From contig NZ_CP097118.1 in the NCBI RefSeq assembly GCF_024029435.1, positions 62,001 to 126,000 on the forward strand: a stretch of DNA of 64,000 nt, written 5' to 3'. The notes below the pieces were generated by a model. That model did no database searches. It had not been told where the DNA came from and saw only the letters and a list, made by a program, of their open reading frames with translations. Shown here piece by piece: positions 14,762 through 24,680 of this stretch. The translations under genes were made by a program, and so were the position numbers. Every line of letters starts with the position of its first letter. Positions within the stretch are counted from its first letter, which is position 1. Origin of the DNA: Fructilactobacillus hinvesii. GTDB lineage: Bacteria > Bacillota > Bacilli > Lactobacillales > Lactobacillaceae.

Positions 14762-15781
14762 ATGAGTAATGAAAATAACGATAGCGAGAGTGGTAGAACC
14801 ACTACCGCCCCGCAACAAAATTTTTCTTTCTTCGGAAAAGTCATTAACATCTCATTACGGACGTTGATGTCATTCGTCGGAATTGCCATTTTATCAATGG
14901 GGGCCGCTTTGTTAAAATCCTCCCCAATTTTGGGGCTGGATCCCTTCACAGCCGTCAATACTGGGATGGCCACCTTGCTCCACACTTCACTAGGGGTTTA
15001 CCAGTTATGCGCGAACTTTGTCATCTTCATTTTCGTACTGTTACTCGACCGCAAGAAGATCGGAATCGGAACGATTATGAACATGGTGTTAGTTGGGTTT
15101 GAAATTCAATGGTTCTCTGCCATCTACCACCAAATCTTCCCGGGCCACGTTAACTTCCTGATTTTGGTTGCTGACTTAATCCTCGGGTTGCTGTTCTTTA
15201 CGGCCGGAAGCTCACTGTACATGGCACCATCCCTGGGGGTTGCTCCTTACGATGCGATTGCCCCGATTGCTTCGGCCCGGTTGCACTGTAAATATAAGAC
15301 AGCCCGGGTAATCCAGGATATTTGTTTCTTGGTTGCCGCTGTCTTAGTTCACGGTCCGGTTGGATTTGCTTCCATCATCGTGGCCTTCTTCGCTGGTCCA
15401 TTGATTTCCTTCTGGGATCGGAGCATTAGTACCCCAACGATGGATTACATCGATGATCTTAGTGGACACCCATCCATCAAGAACTTGGCTAGTGGGGTTA
15501 CGAAAGCCACTAAATCCGGATACAATTCGCTGTCAAAAGCCTACAACTCCACGCTGGACATGCAAATGCACCTGGCTGGTTACACGAACCGGGAATTAAT
15601 TAAGAAGATTCAGGAAACTGAACACAACATGCAAGCCTCCCAAAAAGCCTACAACGATTACCGCTCCCAATACCGGATGTTAATCGCTGAAATGGTCAAA
15701 CGGGACAAACGGGGGGATCTCAAACAATCACCCGTTAATAACTCCAGCACCAAGAACAACCAAAACGCTGGCCAAAAATAA
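14762..15781 (+). CDS. YczE/YitT-type polytopic membrane protein with long cytoplasmic tail
   Basis: 339 residues. A polar N-terminus of about 25 residues is followed by five or six hydrophobic segments (about residues 30-225), including GVAPYDAIAPIASARLH, typical of the YczE/YyaS family. Residues about 240-339 form a hydrophilic, Lys/Gln/Asn-rich tail (QETEHNMQASQKAYNDYRSQ), probably helical and cytoplasmic. The function of this family is poorly known. ATG 14762 is chosen because the promoter starts transcription downstream of the earlier ATG; the ribosome binding site (GGAAAGGA) is slightly distant. It ends at a bidirectional terminator shared with fumC. Confidence 0.8.
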   Translation: MSNENNDSESGRTTTAPQQNFSFFGKVINISLRTLMSFVGIAILSMGAALLKSSPILGLDPFTAVNTGMATLLHTSLGVYQLCANFVIFIFVLLLDRKKIGIGTIMNMVLVGFEIQWFSAIYHQIFPGHVNFLILVADLILGLLFFTAGSSLYMAPSLGVAPYDAIAPIASARLHCKYKTARVIQDICFLVAAVLVHGPVGFASIIVAFFAGPLISFWDRSISTPTMDYIDDLSGHPSIKNLASGVTKATKSGYNSLSKAYNSTLDMQMHLAGYTNRELIKKIQETEHNMQASQKAYNDYRSQYRMLIAEMVKRDKRGDLKQSPVNNSSTKNNQNAGQK

Positions 15782-15792
15782 CAGAATTAAAC

Positions 15793-15825
15793 AAAAAGAA
15801 GTTGCCAACTGGCAACTTCTTTTTT
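15793..15825. terminator. Bidirectional terminator between the YczE-like gene and fumC
   Basis: A perfect stem AGAAGTTGCC/GGCAACTTCT with an AACT loop has an A-run before it and a T-run after it, so it works on both strands. It overlaps the last bases of fumC. Confidence 0.9.
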
Positions 15826-17206
15826 AGTCTCTGTCATAATTAGTCATCCGTAACGGGTTCACCCATTGATCAAACTCTGCCGCCGTTAAATAGCCGGAGG
15901 CCACGGCTGCTTCGCGCAGATTTTCATTTTGCTGTGCCGCCCGGTTAGCAATCTCAGCCGCATGATGATAACCAATGTGCGGGCTTAACGCCGTGACCGT
16001 CATCAAGGAATTGTCTACCAACTGTTGCATCCGTTCCTGGTTGACCTGGATGCCGCTAACCATCTTATCCGTAAAGTTAGGCAATAAGCCCGTCAGTAAA
16101 TCCACCGACTCCAAGAAACTGGCAATCATGACCGGTTTATACACGTTCATTTCAAAGTTTCCCTGACTGTTAGCCACCGTGAGGGTCGTATCGTTTCCCA
16201 TAATCCGGGTGGCCGCCATCGTCATTGCTTCGGCCTGAGTCGGGTTAACCTTGCCCGGCATAATTGATGATCCGGGCTCGTTGGCAGGAATCGTTAGTTC
16301 GCCATAACCAGCCCGGGGACCACTGGCAAGAAAACGAATGTCGTTTGCAATTTTCAAGAGGTCCGAAGCCAGGGTACGAATCGCTCCGTGCGTAGTTAAC
16401 AGGGCCGAATGGTTGGCTAGGCCAGCGAACTTATTGCCAACTTGATAGTTGACTCCCTCTGCCTGACTCAACGCCGCCACCATCTGCTGGTCATAGCCTG
16501 TAGGAGTGTTCAGCCCAGTTCCTACGGCTGTCCCACCAATTGGCAGTTGCAATAAACCTTGGGCCGTTTCCTGAATGGCCGTGGCATCACGTTGCAAGGT
16601 GCTCCGCCAACCAGAAATTTCCTGGCCAAAGGTCAACGGAGTGGCATCCTGCAGGTGGGTCCGTCCAATTTTAACCACCGCTTGGTACTGTTGTTCCAAC
16701 CGTTCCAATTCCATAATCAAATGGTGAAGCGGTGGCTGTAAAGTCTGAACGGCCTGGTAAGCGGCCATGTTCATCGCCGTCGGAAAGGTGTCGTTCGAGC
16801 TCTGTGAGGCATTCACATCGTCATTAGGTTGCACCACAACGGTTCCAGGTTGCTGCTGCACTAGATGTGAGATTACCTCGTTGACATTCATATTAGTCTG
16901 CGTTCCCGATCCGGTTTGATAAACGTGCAAAGGGAAATCTTTCATCAAGTCAGGATCATCTAACGCCAGCAATTGATCAACGGCAGCCGTAATCGCTGTG
17001 GCTTTTTCGGGTGCTAACTTCTGATCCTGAGCGTTCACCTGCGCTGCTGCTCGCTTAATCGTCAGCAAAGCGCGAATCACTTGAACTGGCATGAGTGGCC
17101 CGACCGGAAAGTTATGGCGACTCCGTTCCGTTTGGGGTCCCCACAGCGCTGCTTTCGGAACCTGAACTGGTCCAATTGTATCTGTTTCAGTACGATATTC
17201 TGCCAT
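15824..17206 (-). CDS. fumC: Class II fumarate hydratase
   Basis: 460 residues of the fumarase/aspartase superfamily. The signature GSSIMPGKVNPTQAE (about 315-329) includes the catalytic Ser. GSGTQTNMNVNEV is at about 97-109, and RTHLQDATPLTFGQE holds the His that binds substrate. It interconverts fumarate and malate. Aspartase is an alternative member of this superfamily, but NMNVNEV and the overall layout favour fumarase. It lies 21 bp downstream of the cytosine deaminase gene on the same strand and probably shares its transcript. In lactobacilli this enzyme serves fumarate/malate exchange, and here it could also consume the fumarate made by PurA/PurB next door. Confidence 0.93.
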   Translation of the reverse strand: MAEYRTETDTIGPVQVPKAALWGPQTERSRHNFPVGPLMPVQVIRALLTIKRAAAQVNAQDQKLAPEKATAITAAVDQLLALDDPDLMKDFPLHVYQTGSGTQTNMNVNEVISHLVQQQPGTVVVQPNDDVNASQSSNDTFPTAMNMAAYQAVQTLQPPLHHLIMELERLEQQYQAVVKIGRTHLQDATPLTFGQEISGWRSTLQRDATAIQETAQGLLQLPIGGTAVGTGLNTPTGYDQQMVAALSQAEGVNYQVGNKFAGLANHSALLTTHGAIRTLASDLLKIANDIRFLASGPRAGYGELTIPANEPGSSIMPGKVNPTQAEAMTMAATRIMGNDTTLTVANSQGNFEMNVYKPVMIASFLESVDLLTGLLPNFTDKMVSGIQVNQERMQQLVDNSLMTVTALSPHIGYHHAAEIANRAAQQNENLREAAVASGYLTAAEFDQWVNPLRMTNYDRD

Positions 17207-17227
17207 GTTACCCTCCTGTGGTTGTCT

Positions 17228-18463
17228 TTAAAAGTTAAGTTGCGACGTTTGGGGATGATTTTCCACCAAAATTTGACCCTTGCGAATCGAATATAGCAAC
17301 GGCCGTCTTTCGTTCAAAACGTCGTAAAAGTTAGCTCCTGCAAAAATCAAGAAGTTCGCTGGCTTCCCCACTTCAATCCCATAGTGATCTTGCACGTGGA
17401 GGGTTTTGGCTCCGTTCGTACTAACCAACCGGTACGAATCAAGAATCTGATGGTAGCCCATCAACCCACTGGCTAAGATCCCGACGTAGAGCGCATCCAA
17501 CATGTTGCCATCCCCCATCGGATACCACGGATCCTTAATGTCATCTTCTCCAAAGGAAACGTTGATGTGATGCTCTAACAATTCCTTAACCCGGGTTAAG
17601 CCACGCCGTTTCGGATACGTATCAAAGCGTCCACCCAGATGCATGTTCACCAGTGGATTAGCCACAAAGTTCAGTTGTGCCATTTCTAGCACCCGCATTA
17701 ACTTGTAAGCATAAGCGTCGTTCACGCTGGCAAATGATACCGTATGACTGGCGGTGACCCGGTCCTTCAAACCTGATTCATAAGCTAACGTGGCCAGAAC
17801 TTCCAGGTTCCGCGAGCCCGGATCATCAATTTCATCACAGTGAACGTCGACCAGCTTGTTGGTTCGTTCCGCGAGGTCCATGAGAAATTCCAGTGACTCC
17901 TTGCCGTAGTACTGGTTAAATTCGTAGTGCGGAATTCCACCAATTGCGTCCACCCCCATTTGGGCGGCGGTTTCCATCAATTCCTTCCCCTTGGGAAAAG
18001 ACAGGATTCCCTCTTGCGGAAAGGCCACCAACTGCAGTTCCATGAAGTCAGACACTTCTTCCCGAACCTCTAACAAGGCCTCCAGCGCCGTAAAGCTCGG
18101 ATCAGTCGTATCAACATGACTGCGGACAAACTGCACTCCATGTTCCGCCTGCCGCTTTAACGTGGCAACGGCCCGGCGTTTCACGTCGGCTTTTGTTAAC
18201 TGGGGTTTGCGTTCTGACCAGATCTGAATCCCATCAAACAACGTCCCGGTCTCATTCCAGCGCGGTTCACCCGCCGTAAGCGTTGAATCCAGATGGACGT
18301 GCGAATCAACGAAGGGTGGTAATAGCAGGTTCCCGGTCGCGTCAATCACCTGTTCGTCCGCATAGGGCGTTAAATGGTCTGCAATCTCCGTGATGGTCTC
18401 GTCTTGACACCGGACGTCTTGTAAATTCTCGTTATTCTCAATTGAAACCTGTTGAATTAACAT
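17228..18463 (-). CDS. codA: Cytosine deaminase (amidohydrolase superfamily)
   Basis: 411 residues. The metal-binding strand is DSHVHLDS (about 53-60); HCDEIDD (about 208) and SHTVSF (about 240) follow, and GEDDIKDPWYPMGDGNML (about 307-324) is the CodA signature around the metal-ligand Asp. It hydrolyses cytosine to uracil and ammonia in the cytosol. Related members act on isoguanine or other cyclic ureas, so substrate range is inferred. It is followed by fumC, and preceded, after a terminator, by purB. It thus sits among nucleotide-metabolism genes. Confidence 0.88.
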   Translation of the reverse strand: MLIQQVSIENNENLQDVRCQDETITEIADHLTPYADEQVIDATGNLLLPPFVDSHVHLDSTLTAGEPRWNETGTLFDGIQIWSERKPQLTKADVKRRAVATLKRQAEHGVQFVRSHVDTTDPSFTALEALLEVREEVSDFMELQLVAFPQEGILSFPKGKELMETAAQMGVDAIGGIPHYEFNQYYGKESLEFLMDLAERTNKLVDVHCDEIDDPGSRNLEVLATLAYESGLKDRVTASHTVSFASVNDAYAYKLMRVLEMAQLNFVANPLVNMHLGGRFDTYPKRRGLTRVKELLEHHINVSFGEDDIKDPWYPMGDGNMLDALYVGILASGLMGYHQILDSYRLVSTNGAKTLHVQDHYGIEVGKPANFLIFAGANFYDVLNERRPLLYSIRKGQILVENHPQTSQLNF

Positions 18464-18494
18464 CTTGTTTCCTTTCTGGCGGCTAACTTAATCA

Positions 18495-18531
18495 GAAAAA
18501 ATTCCATTCACGCTCTCGACGTCAATGGAAT
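18495..18531 (-). terminator. Rho-independent terminator after purB
   Basis: On the minus strand ATTCCATT pairs with AATGGAAT across a 15-nt loop, followed by TTTTTT. It lies between purB and codA. Confidence 0.75.
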
Positions 18532-18544
18532 CTTCTTACAATTA

Positions 18545-19840
18545 CTATTCTAATCCAACTCGTTTGAAAATATCATCCACGTGCCGCAGGTGATAGTGGT
18601 AATCAAACGCATCGTTAATTTCTGCTTCACTGAGGCGGTCCGTAATTTCTGGACTATTTTCAACCAATTCTCGGAAGGAAGTTTGTTCGTCCCAGGACTT
18701 CGCCGTGAGGGGCTGGACCAAATCATAGGCCGCTTCTCGACTCAAGCCGGTGTTAATCAGCTTCAACATGACCCGTTGGCTGTAAATTAACCCGTGGGTG
18801 ATGTTCATGTTTTCCTTCATTCGATCTGGGAAAACATCCAAGTTTTTCAGGATGTTGTTAAACCGGTGCAACATGTAATCTAACAGGGTTGTTCCTTCTG
18901 GGAGAATGATTCGTTCGGAAGAAGAGTGCGAGATGTCTCGTTCGTGCCAGAGCGAAACGTTTTCGTAAGCCGGCGTCATCAACCCCCGTACCGTTCGGGC
19001 TAATCCACAGATGTTTTCTGAGCCAATGGGATTCCGTTTGTGTGGCATAGCTGAAGAGCCCTTTTGCCCAGAGTTAAAGTGTTCTTCTACTTCATGAATT
19101 TCTGAACGTTGGAGACTCCGAATTTCTGTCGCAAAGTTCTCTAAGCTGGTAGCAATCAATGCAATCGTGGCAATGTATTCCGCGTGCAAGTCCCGTGGCA
19201 GCACCTGACTGGCAATTTCTTGGGCCCGCAGTCCAAGCTTATGACACACGTACTGTTCGACTTCGGGATCGATGTTAGCAAAGGTGCCAACGGCCCCCGA
19301 AATCTTGCCCGCTTCAACGCCATCCGCTGCGTGGTTAAACCGCTCGATATCCCGATTTAATTCAGAGTACCACCGCGCTAGTTTCAGTCCAAAGGTCGTC
19401 GGTTCAGCTTGAACACCATGGGTCCGCCCCATCATGACCGTATCTTTGTACTGCAAGGCCTTCTCTTTAATCGTTTCCTTTAACGTCTGTAAATCGTCTC
19501 GCAACACGGCGTTGGCTTGTTTCAAACGAACTCCCTGGGCCGTATCCACCACGTCAGTACTGGTAACTCCGTAATGAATCCACCGTTTTTCTGGTCCTAA
19601 TGATTCCGAAACGTCCCGGGTAAAGGCCACCACGTCATGGTGCGTTACGGCTTCAATCTTGGCAATTTCCTCTGGATCAAACTTCGCCTTTTGCTGGATG
19701 GCAGCTAAGTCCGCATCGGGAATTAAGCCCAGCTTGTTCCACGCCTCATCAATGGCAATTTCAACGTCTAACCAGGATTGGTACTGGTTTTGCATACTCC
19801 AAATTTTCTTCATTGGTGCACGTGTATACCGATCAATCAT
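18545..19840 (-). CDS. purB: Adenylosuccinate lyase
   Basis: 431 residues of the fumarase/aspartase superfamily. The signature SSAMPHKRNPIGSE is at about 257-270, with TSTDVVDTAQ (about 83-92) and MMGRTHGVQAEP (catalytic His, about 136). It cleaves SAICAR and adenylosuccinate, releasing fumarate, in purine synthesis. ATG 19840 is chosen because the conserved start is MIDRYTR; an in-frame GTG 15 bases upstream lies in the GGGGGA ribosome binding site. A TTGACA/TAGAAT promoter and a PurR-box-like site lie upstream. PurA is encoded about 1 kb away on the other strand. Confidence 0.96.
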   Translation of the reverse strand: MIDRYTRAPMKKIWSMQNQYQSWLDVEIAIDEAWNKLGLIPDADLAAIQQKAKFDPEEIAKIEAVTHHDVVAFTRDVSESLGPEKRWIHYGVTSTDVVDTAQGVRLKQANAVLRDDLQTLKETIKEKALQYKDTVMMGRTHGVQAEPTTFGLKLARWYSELNRDIERFNHAADGVEAGKISGAVGTFANIDPEVEQYVCHKLGLRAQEIASQVLPRDLHAEYIATIALIATSLENFATEIRSLQRSEIHEVEEHFNSGQKGSSAMPHKRNPIGSENICGLARTVRGLMTPAYENVSLWHERDISHSSSERIILPEGTTLLDYMLHRFNNILKNLDVFPDRMKENMNITHGLIYSQRVMLKLINTGLSREAAYDLVQPLTAKSWDEQTSFRELVENSPEITDRLSEAEINDAFDYHYHLRHVDDIFKRVGLE

Positions 19841-19870
19841 TCTTATATCCCCCACTTTTAAATTACTTTA

Positions 19871-19898
19871 ATTCTAATGTTTTCTTGTGATTTGTCAA
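19871..19898 (-). promoter_or_regulatory. Sigma-70 promoter of purB
   Basis: On the minus strand TTGACA (19898-19893) and TAGAAT (19876-19871) are separated by 16 bp, about 30 bp upstream of the purB start. Confidence 0.75.
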
Positions 19899-19900
19899 TA

Positions 19901-19913
19901 ATTGTCCGGGTTT
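19901..19913 (-). promoter_or_regulatory. PurR-box-like site upstream of purB
   Basis: The minus-strand sequence AAACCCGGACAAT matches 11 of 13 positions of the Firmicutes PurBox AWWWCCGAACWWT. It lies directly upstream of the purB -35 element. I see no second inverted box at the usual spacing. Confidence 0.5.
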
Positions 19914-20002
19914 GCGCCATTAAGTATGTCAATTAAAAAATCATTATTCTCATTTTCCCGTTATAAATGACCATCAAATTAATCTTATTAAGCAACGGTA
20001 TC

Positions 20003-20756
20003 ATGACAACCAGTAAAATTGTTAACTTTCGTGATCTCGGGGGCATTAGGGTTCCTGGGGGACGTTGAAACCCGGGATCTTATTGAATAGTAGCCAATTA
20101 GTGGACCTGACGCCGGCAGAAGTCCGCCTGCTCACGGACCACTACCACGTCAAAATGTTTATGACTTTGGGAGACAAAAAGAAATTAACCAGTATCCAGA
20201 CACCAATTTAACGGGAGGAGCGGTTCAGCACCACATTGACATCTTACAGAGCGCCACGATTAGTAGTGTTTCCGTACAGGACATGTTGTTCCACGACGCA
20301 GACATCACGGCTGGAATGCTCCAGAACTACGAAAAACTAGTGCTTAGTGAGTCGGCCCAAGCTGGCTACCGCCAATTTTTGACGGAGGTCCTCGCGCAAA
20401 ACCAACCCTTAGTCTTTCATTGTTTTGCCGGAAAAGACTGCACTGAGTTCGGGGTTGCTTTAATTTTGAAACTAGTCGGTACATCAGACGAGTAAACCTA
20501 CGCTGATTTCCTCAAAACTAACGAAATGCGGAAACAAAACAATCAAACAATTATTGATTCATTACAAGGAAAACTTACGGAGCAACAGACCGAAGCACTC
20601 CAAGTGGCCCTCAACGTTCACAAACATTACTTAGAAAACGTCTTGGCTACGATTTACGAGCACTACGATAATTTTGATAACTATCTAACGGAGGAGTTAC
20701 AGTTAGACGCTGATTTTCAAGCCCAGTTTAACCAGACGTTTGTCATCCCGGATTAA
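20003..20756 (+). pseudogene. Decayed tyrosine-protein phosphatase (Y_phosphatase3 type)
   Basis: The ATG at 20003 opens KIVNFRDLGGIRVPGGR, the typical N-terminus of bacterial tyrosine/serine phosphatases that remove phosphate from proteins or phosphoinositides. The frame is lost after GGR (TGA). Similarity resumes in another frame as LKPGILL, then again in a third frame as YDF, missing the following conserved Arg-Ser. The P-loop, normally HCxAGKDRTG, reads HCFAGKDCTEFG, so the catalytic Arg and the next Gly are mutated. A TAA at about 20493 interrupts the frame, which then continues in the same frame to 20756 (ending FNQTFVIPD). Two frameshifts, one internal stop and a dead P-loop make this a pseudogene. 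Confidence 0.9.
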
Positions 20757-20787
20757 ATGCTGGAATGATTTAGCTACTTGTTCAAGA

Positions 20788-20854
20788 AAAGCCGAACTTT
20801 AAATCCAGCAAAAAGCCTGAAGTTCTTGATTTCCCCGGGTAAGATTGGTAAACT
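20788..20854 (+). promoter_or_regulatory. PurR-box pair and promoter of purA
   Basis: AAAGCCGAACTTT (20788-20800) matches 12 of 13 positions of the PurBox. A weaker inverted copy (GAAGTTCTTGATT, 20819-20831, about 9 of 13) follows after 18 bp, close to the 16-17 bp spacing of known PurR operators. A candidate promoter TTGATT (20826) - 17 bp - TAAACT (20849-20854) overlaps the second box. Confidence 0.6.
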
Positions 20855-20876
20855 TGCTACTGGTAAAAAAATTTAA

Positions 20877-22160
<1,284 letters not shown>

Positions 22161-22169
22161 TTAGATGTT

Positions 22170-22229
22170 AAAGAGTCTGGGTCAAGTTAACAATTAGTTA
22201 ACTTGACCCAGACTCTTTAATTATTTTCT
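22170..22229 (+). terminator. Strong terminator of purA with 22-bp perfect stem
   Basis: A 22-bp perfect stem (22170-22191 with 22197-22218; outer arm AAAGAGTCTGGGTC) has a 5-nt loop and a T-rich tail. It is longer than a usual intrinsic terminator. Confidence 0.85.
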
Positions 22230-22319
22230 TTTTTCTTTGCTTTGCCACTTAATTAGGTGAATGCAGCAAACTAATGCTAATAGAATGACAGTAATACCAA
22301 ACGTAATCCAAATTAACAA
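22221..22319 (-). CDS. Possible one-helix membrane peptide, 32 aa
   Basis: Just after the MFS gene on the minus strand, a TTG at 22319 opens a frame for MLIWITFGITVILLALVCC, a clear membrane helix, followed by a basic tail (KWQSKEKRK). The stop lies beside the purA terminator. The ribosome binding site (GGAAGAG) is far upstream, in the end of the MFS gene, so translation would depend on coupling. It may be a real accessory peptide or an incidental frame; the sharp hydrophobic-then-basic layout is the only support. Confidence 0.35.
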   Translation of the reverse strand: MLIWITFGITVILLALVCCIHLIKWQSKEKRK

Positions 22320-22320
22320 A

Positions 22321-23574
22321 CTACGCGTACGTCTGATATCTCTTCCATAAAGAAATCGCATATCCAACTCCGAAAATACCTAGACCACACATTAGTCCCC
22401 AAATAAATGTTAACGGGATGAGATTCCCCAAAGCCACGACCACTAGCGAACCTAGAGGAATGGTCAAGGTTACTAATGAATTAATGGCACTCATAATCGT
22501 TCCCAACTGTTCTTCGGGAGCGGCCTTCATAATGAAAGCGTCGATTTTAGGAAAAAGAATTCCACATAAGTATCCAACGATGGCAACCAACAGAATCATC
22601 ACAATTCCATTTCGTGCAACTAGCATATCTAAAAATAACCCTAATAAAGTAACCAACACCAAGATCACATTGCTTTCAATGCTGGCGCGGCGCAACGGTG
22701 GTAGTCCGAAGAAAGCACCAACAATCATACCACCACTTATCACTGCACCCACGAGGGCCACCGTAAATCCGTAGTTAAAGAGGATTAGCGAATGATAGTG
22801 TAAAAAGGTTAACGTCATCAGCACTTCTTGCATGGAGGTCAGTAAATTGGTCAGCGCAAAGAGCAAGACAAAATGAAATAGTTGCGGAAAATTACGTAAT
22901 TCGCTGTAATTATGTTTCATTTCCTCCAATAACTTTTTCAGACTAAATTTAGTGGACTGGGGAGTAGCACTTTGTTTCACAGGTACATCCAAATCGGCTT
23001 GGTGCCGTTTTAAAATGATGTAAGACAACAGAAATGTAATCGCATTGACTAAGGCGAACAAAACATAATTTTGGTTTAACAGGGCTAGCAAGGACGCCCC
23101 CACCATTCCCCCAATCAAACTAATTGATTGGTTGACTCCACCTTGGAAGCCTCGGGCCGCGGTTAGATCCTGTTCCGGCACAATCTTTTTAAAAATCGGA
23201 AGCATTAAATAGCCCCCATACGAACCTAGAAATTCCGTCAAGAAGTTCAGCAATAAGAGAATCCCAAATAAATACCAGCCCGGAGATAAACTGATCAATC
23301 CACTCAGTATTAAAAAGAGCCCCATTTGGAGTAACCGAGTGGTCAGCATACCGCGATAATGCTCGTGCGAGTGATCGGCAAAAACACCGGCAACGATATT
23401 CGTAACGAAAGGTAACGAGGAAATTAGACTCACTGCACTAACTGCCAGATTGGGATTAGGCATGTGGCTAGCATAGATAATGAAAACAATGTTAAATAAG
23501 GTCGTTCCTAAGCCATCCAAGAGACCGGAACACACCAAGGCCCGAAATTTTGCGTTTTGCCAAAAGATTTGCAA
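22321..23574 (-). CDS. Major facilitator superfamily transporter (MFS_3-like exporter)
   Basis: 417 residues with twelve predicted membrane helices. The layout is like bacterial drug/siderophore exporters of the EntS/MFS_3 group: FxxLVxSGLLDGLGT-type start, helix 2-3 loop AGVFADHSHEHYRG, a middle hydrophilic loop at about 190-215, and six more helices. No binding motif reveals a substrate. A single gene downstream of a weak AT-rich region, followed by a possible 32-aa membrane peptide. Export of a small molecule is inferred from the family. Confidence 0.85.
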   Translation of the reverse strand: MQIFWQNAKFRALVCSGLLDGLGTTLFNIVFIIYASHMPNPNLAVSAVSLISSLPFVTNIVAGVFADHSHEHYRGMLTTRLLQMGLFLILSGLISLSPGWYLFGILLLLNFLTEFLGSYGGYLMLPIFKKIVPEQDLTAARGFQGGVNQSISLIGGMVGASLLALLNQNYVLFALVNAITFLLSYIILKRHQADLDVPVKQSATPQSTKFSLKKLLEEMKHNYSELRNFPQLFHFVLLFALTNLLTSMQEVLMTLTFLHYHSLILFNYGFTVALVGAVISGGMIVGAFFGLPPLRRASIESNVILVLVTLLGLFLDMLVARNGIVMILLVAIVGYLCGILFPKIDAFIMKAAPEEQLGTIMSAINSLVTLTIPLGSLVVVALGNLIPLTFIWGLMCGLGIFGVGYAISLWKRYQTYA

Positions 23575-23674
23575 TTAGATTTCCTTCTTTCGTCTTGTCT
23601 ACAATTAAAAATAAGAATTTTTCTTGTGTAAGTTTCCTTTTAGCTTACCAAACTAAATCCGAAAAGTAATAAGC

Positions 23675-23708
23675 AAAAAAAGCACTGAATCATTTGATTA
23701 AGTGCTTT
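23675..23708 (-). terminator. Rho-independent terminator after the phosphopantetheinyl transferase gene
   Basis: On the minus strand AAAGCACT pairs with AGTGCTTT across a 14-nt loop, followed by a T-run. Confidence 0.8.
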
Positions 23709-23737
23709 CAATGTATTTTCATAATGTAATGTTCGGA

Positions 23738-24316
23738 TTATTCTATTTTCTGGGCCATCGTCCCTAAATAATCCTCATGAATGGCTAAAAAATTAATCGC
23801 AAACCGTTGCCCGTGCTGTTCGGCCACGTCCATCCGGGGAACGTTGACACTCACCGTCCGTGGTTTCCCAGGCAAACCAGCTCCCGTTTCTTTTAAAACT
23901 GCTTCTTTCACCGTCCACAGGCGTAACATGGTTAACGACTGTCGGGCTGGGGGCAATTGCTCTAGGTAAGCCAACTCCGCCACCGTAAAGGCCCGTTTTA
24001 AACGTTTCAATTGCACCGGCTTCACCTTTTCCACATCAACCCCTAGTGGTCGGTCTGAAATCGCCACCAACACCAGATCAGCTGAGTGCGAAATATTAAA
24101 AGCCGTCGTTCGCTTCGCAAACAACGGCTTTCCGTTCGCAATCGTCGTAAACTCATCGTCAGATAATAACGCGTCGTCTGGAAGTTCCATCAGTTTAGCT
24201 AGTAAAATCCGCCCGACAACTTCCTTCTGTTGGCGTTGATTATCCTCGATCTGAAACCGACGATAGTAAGGTTGATACTGCAGGTCAGTGAGCCGTCCGG
24301 TTTTAAATTTAAACAA
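23738..24316 (-). CDS. 4'-phosphopantetheinyl transferase, Sfp type
   Basis: 192 residues of the Sfp/AcpT family. FNISHSADLVLVAI (about 75-88) is the first substrate motif, LGVDVEKV (about 93-100) holds the Mg-binding Asp and Glu, and LWTVKEAVLKETGAGL (about 132-147) the catalytic Glu-Lys pair. It transfers phosphopantetheine from CoA to the Ser of carrier proteins. It is encoded 20 bp downstream of a second ACP gene, which makes that ACP, and perhaps the fab-operon ACP, its likely substrate. No nonribosomal peptide or polyketide gene lies nearby, so a role in primary metabolism is the simplest reading. It is shorter than classical Sfp (about 224). Confidence 0.9.
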   Translation of the reverse strand: MFKFKTGRLTDLQYQPYYRRFQIEDNQRQQKEVVGRILLAKLMELPDDALLSDDEFTTIANGKPLFAKRTTAFNISHSADLVLVAISDRPLGVDVEKVKPVQLKRLKRAFTVAELAYLEQLPPARQSLTMLRLWTVKEAVLKETGAGLPGKPRTVSVNVPRMDVAEQHGQRFAINFLAIHEDYLGTMAQKIE

Positions 24317-24336
24317 ACGAACTGCCTCCTCCCCGC

Positions 24337-24594
24337 TTATTTTTGTGCGTCTAATTGCTTAGCAACATAATCCACTAGGTCTTGGACCGTTTCCATTCCT
24401 TCGTCGCCATCAATTTCGATGTCATATTTATCTTCTAAGGCATCCACGATTTCAAAGATATCCAAACTGTCTAAGTCCAAGTTGTCCTTAAAATTGGCAT
24501 CTAATGTAATTTTGTCGGGATCGATATCAGTTTGATCCACTACAATATCCTTAATTTCTGCTAAAATTTGATCTTTATTTGCTTGTTCAGCCAT
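24337..24594 (-). CDS. Second acyl carrier protein
   Basis: 85 residues, very close in sequence to the ACP at 12451-12708, with the same attachment site LDLDSLDIFEIVDALE and the same DGDEGxETV turn. Differences cluster in the first 30 residues and at the C-terminus. The ATG at 24594 is preferred because the conserved ACP start follows it and GGAGTGG precedes it; an in-frame GTG is nine bases earlier. It forms a two-gene unit with the Sfp-type transferase. The close likeness to the first ACP suggests a duplication that kept carrier function. Confidence 0.93.
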   Translation of the reverse strand: MAEQANKDQILAEIKDIVVDQTDIDPDKITLDANFKDNLDLDSLDIFEIVDALEDKYDIEIDGDEGMETVQDLVDYVAKQLDAQK

Positions 24595-24680
24595 CGTTAC
24601 CACTCCATTAGTTAGTCTGAAATTTGCTTGAAACAGTTTTATTTTATCATATTCTGCTCGTTTTTAGTAACACAGGGGCA

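Noticed and set aside
22170..22218. The 22-bp inverted repeat as a transposon end
   Set aside because: It has a 5-nt loop and T-rich tail right after the purA stop; no transposase or target duplication is present, so it is a terminator.
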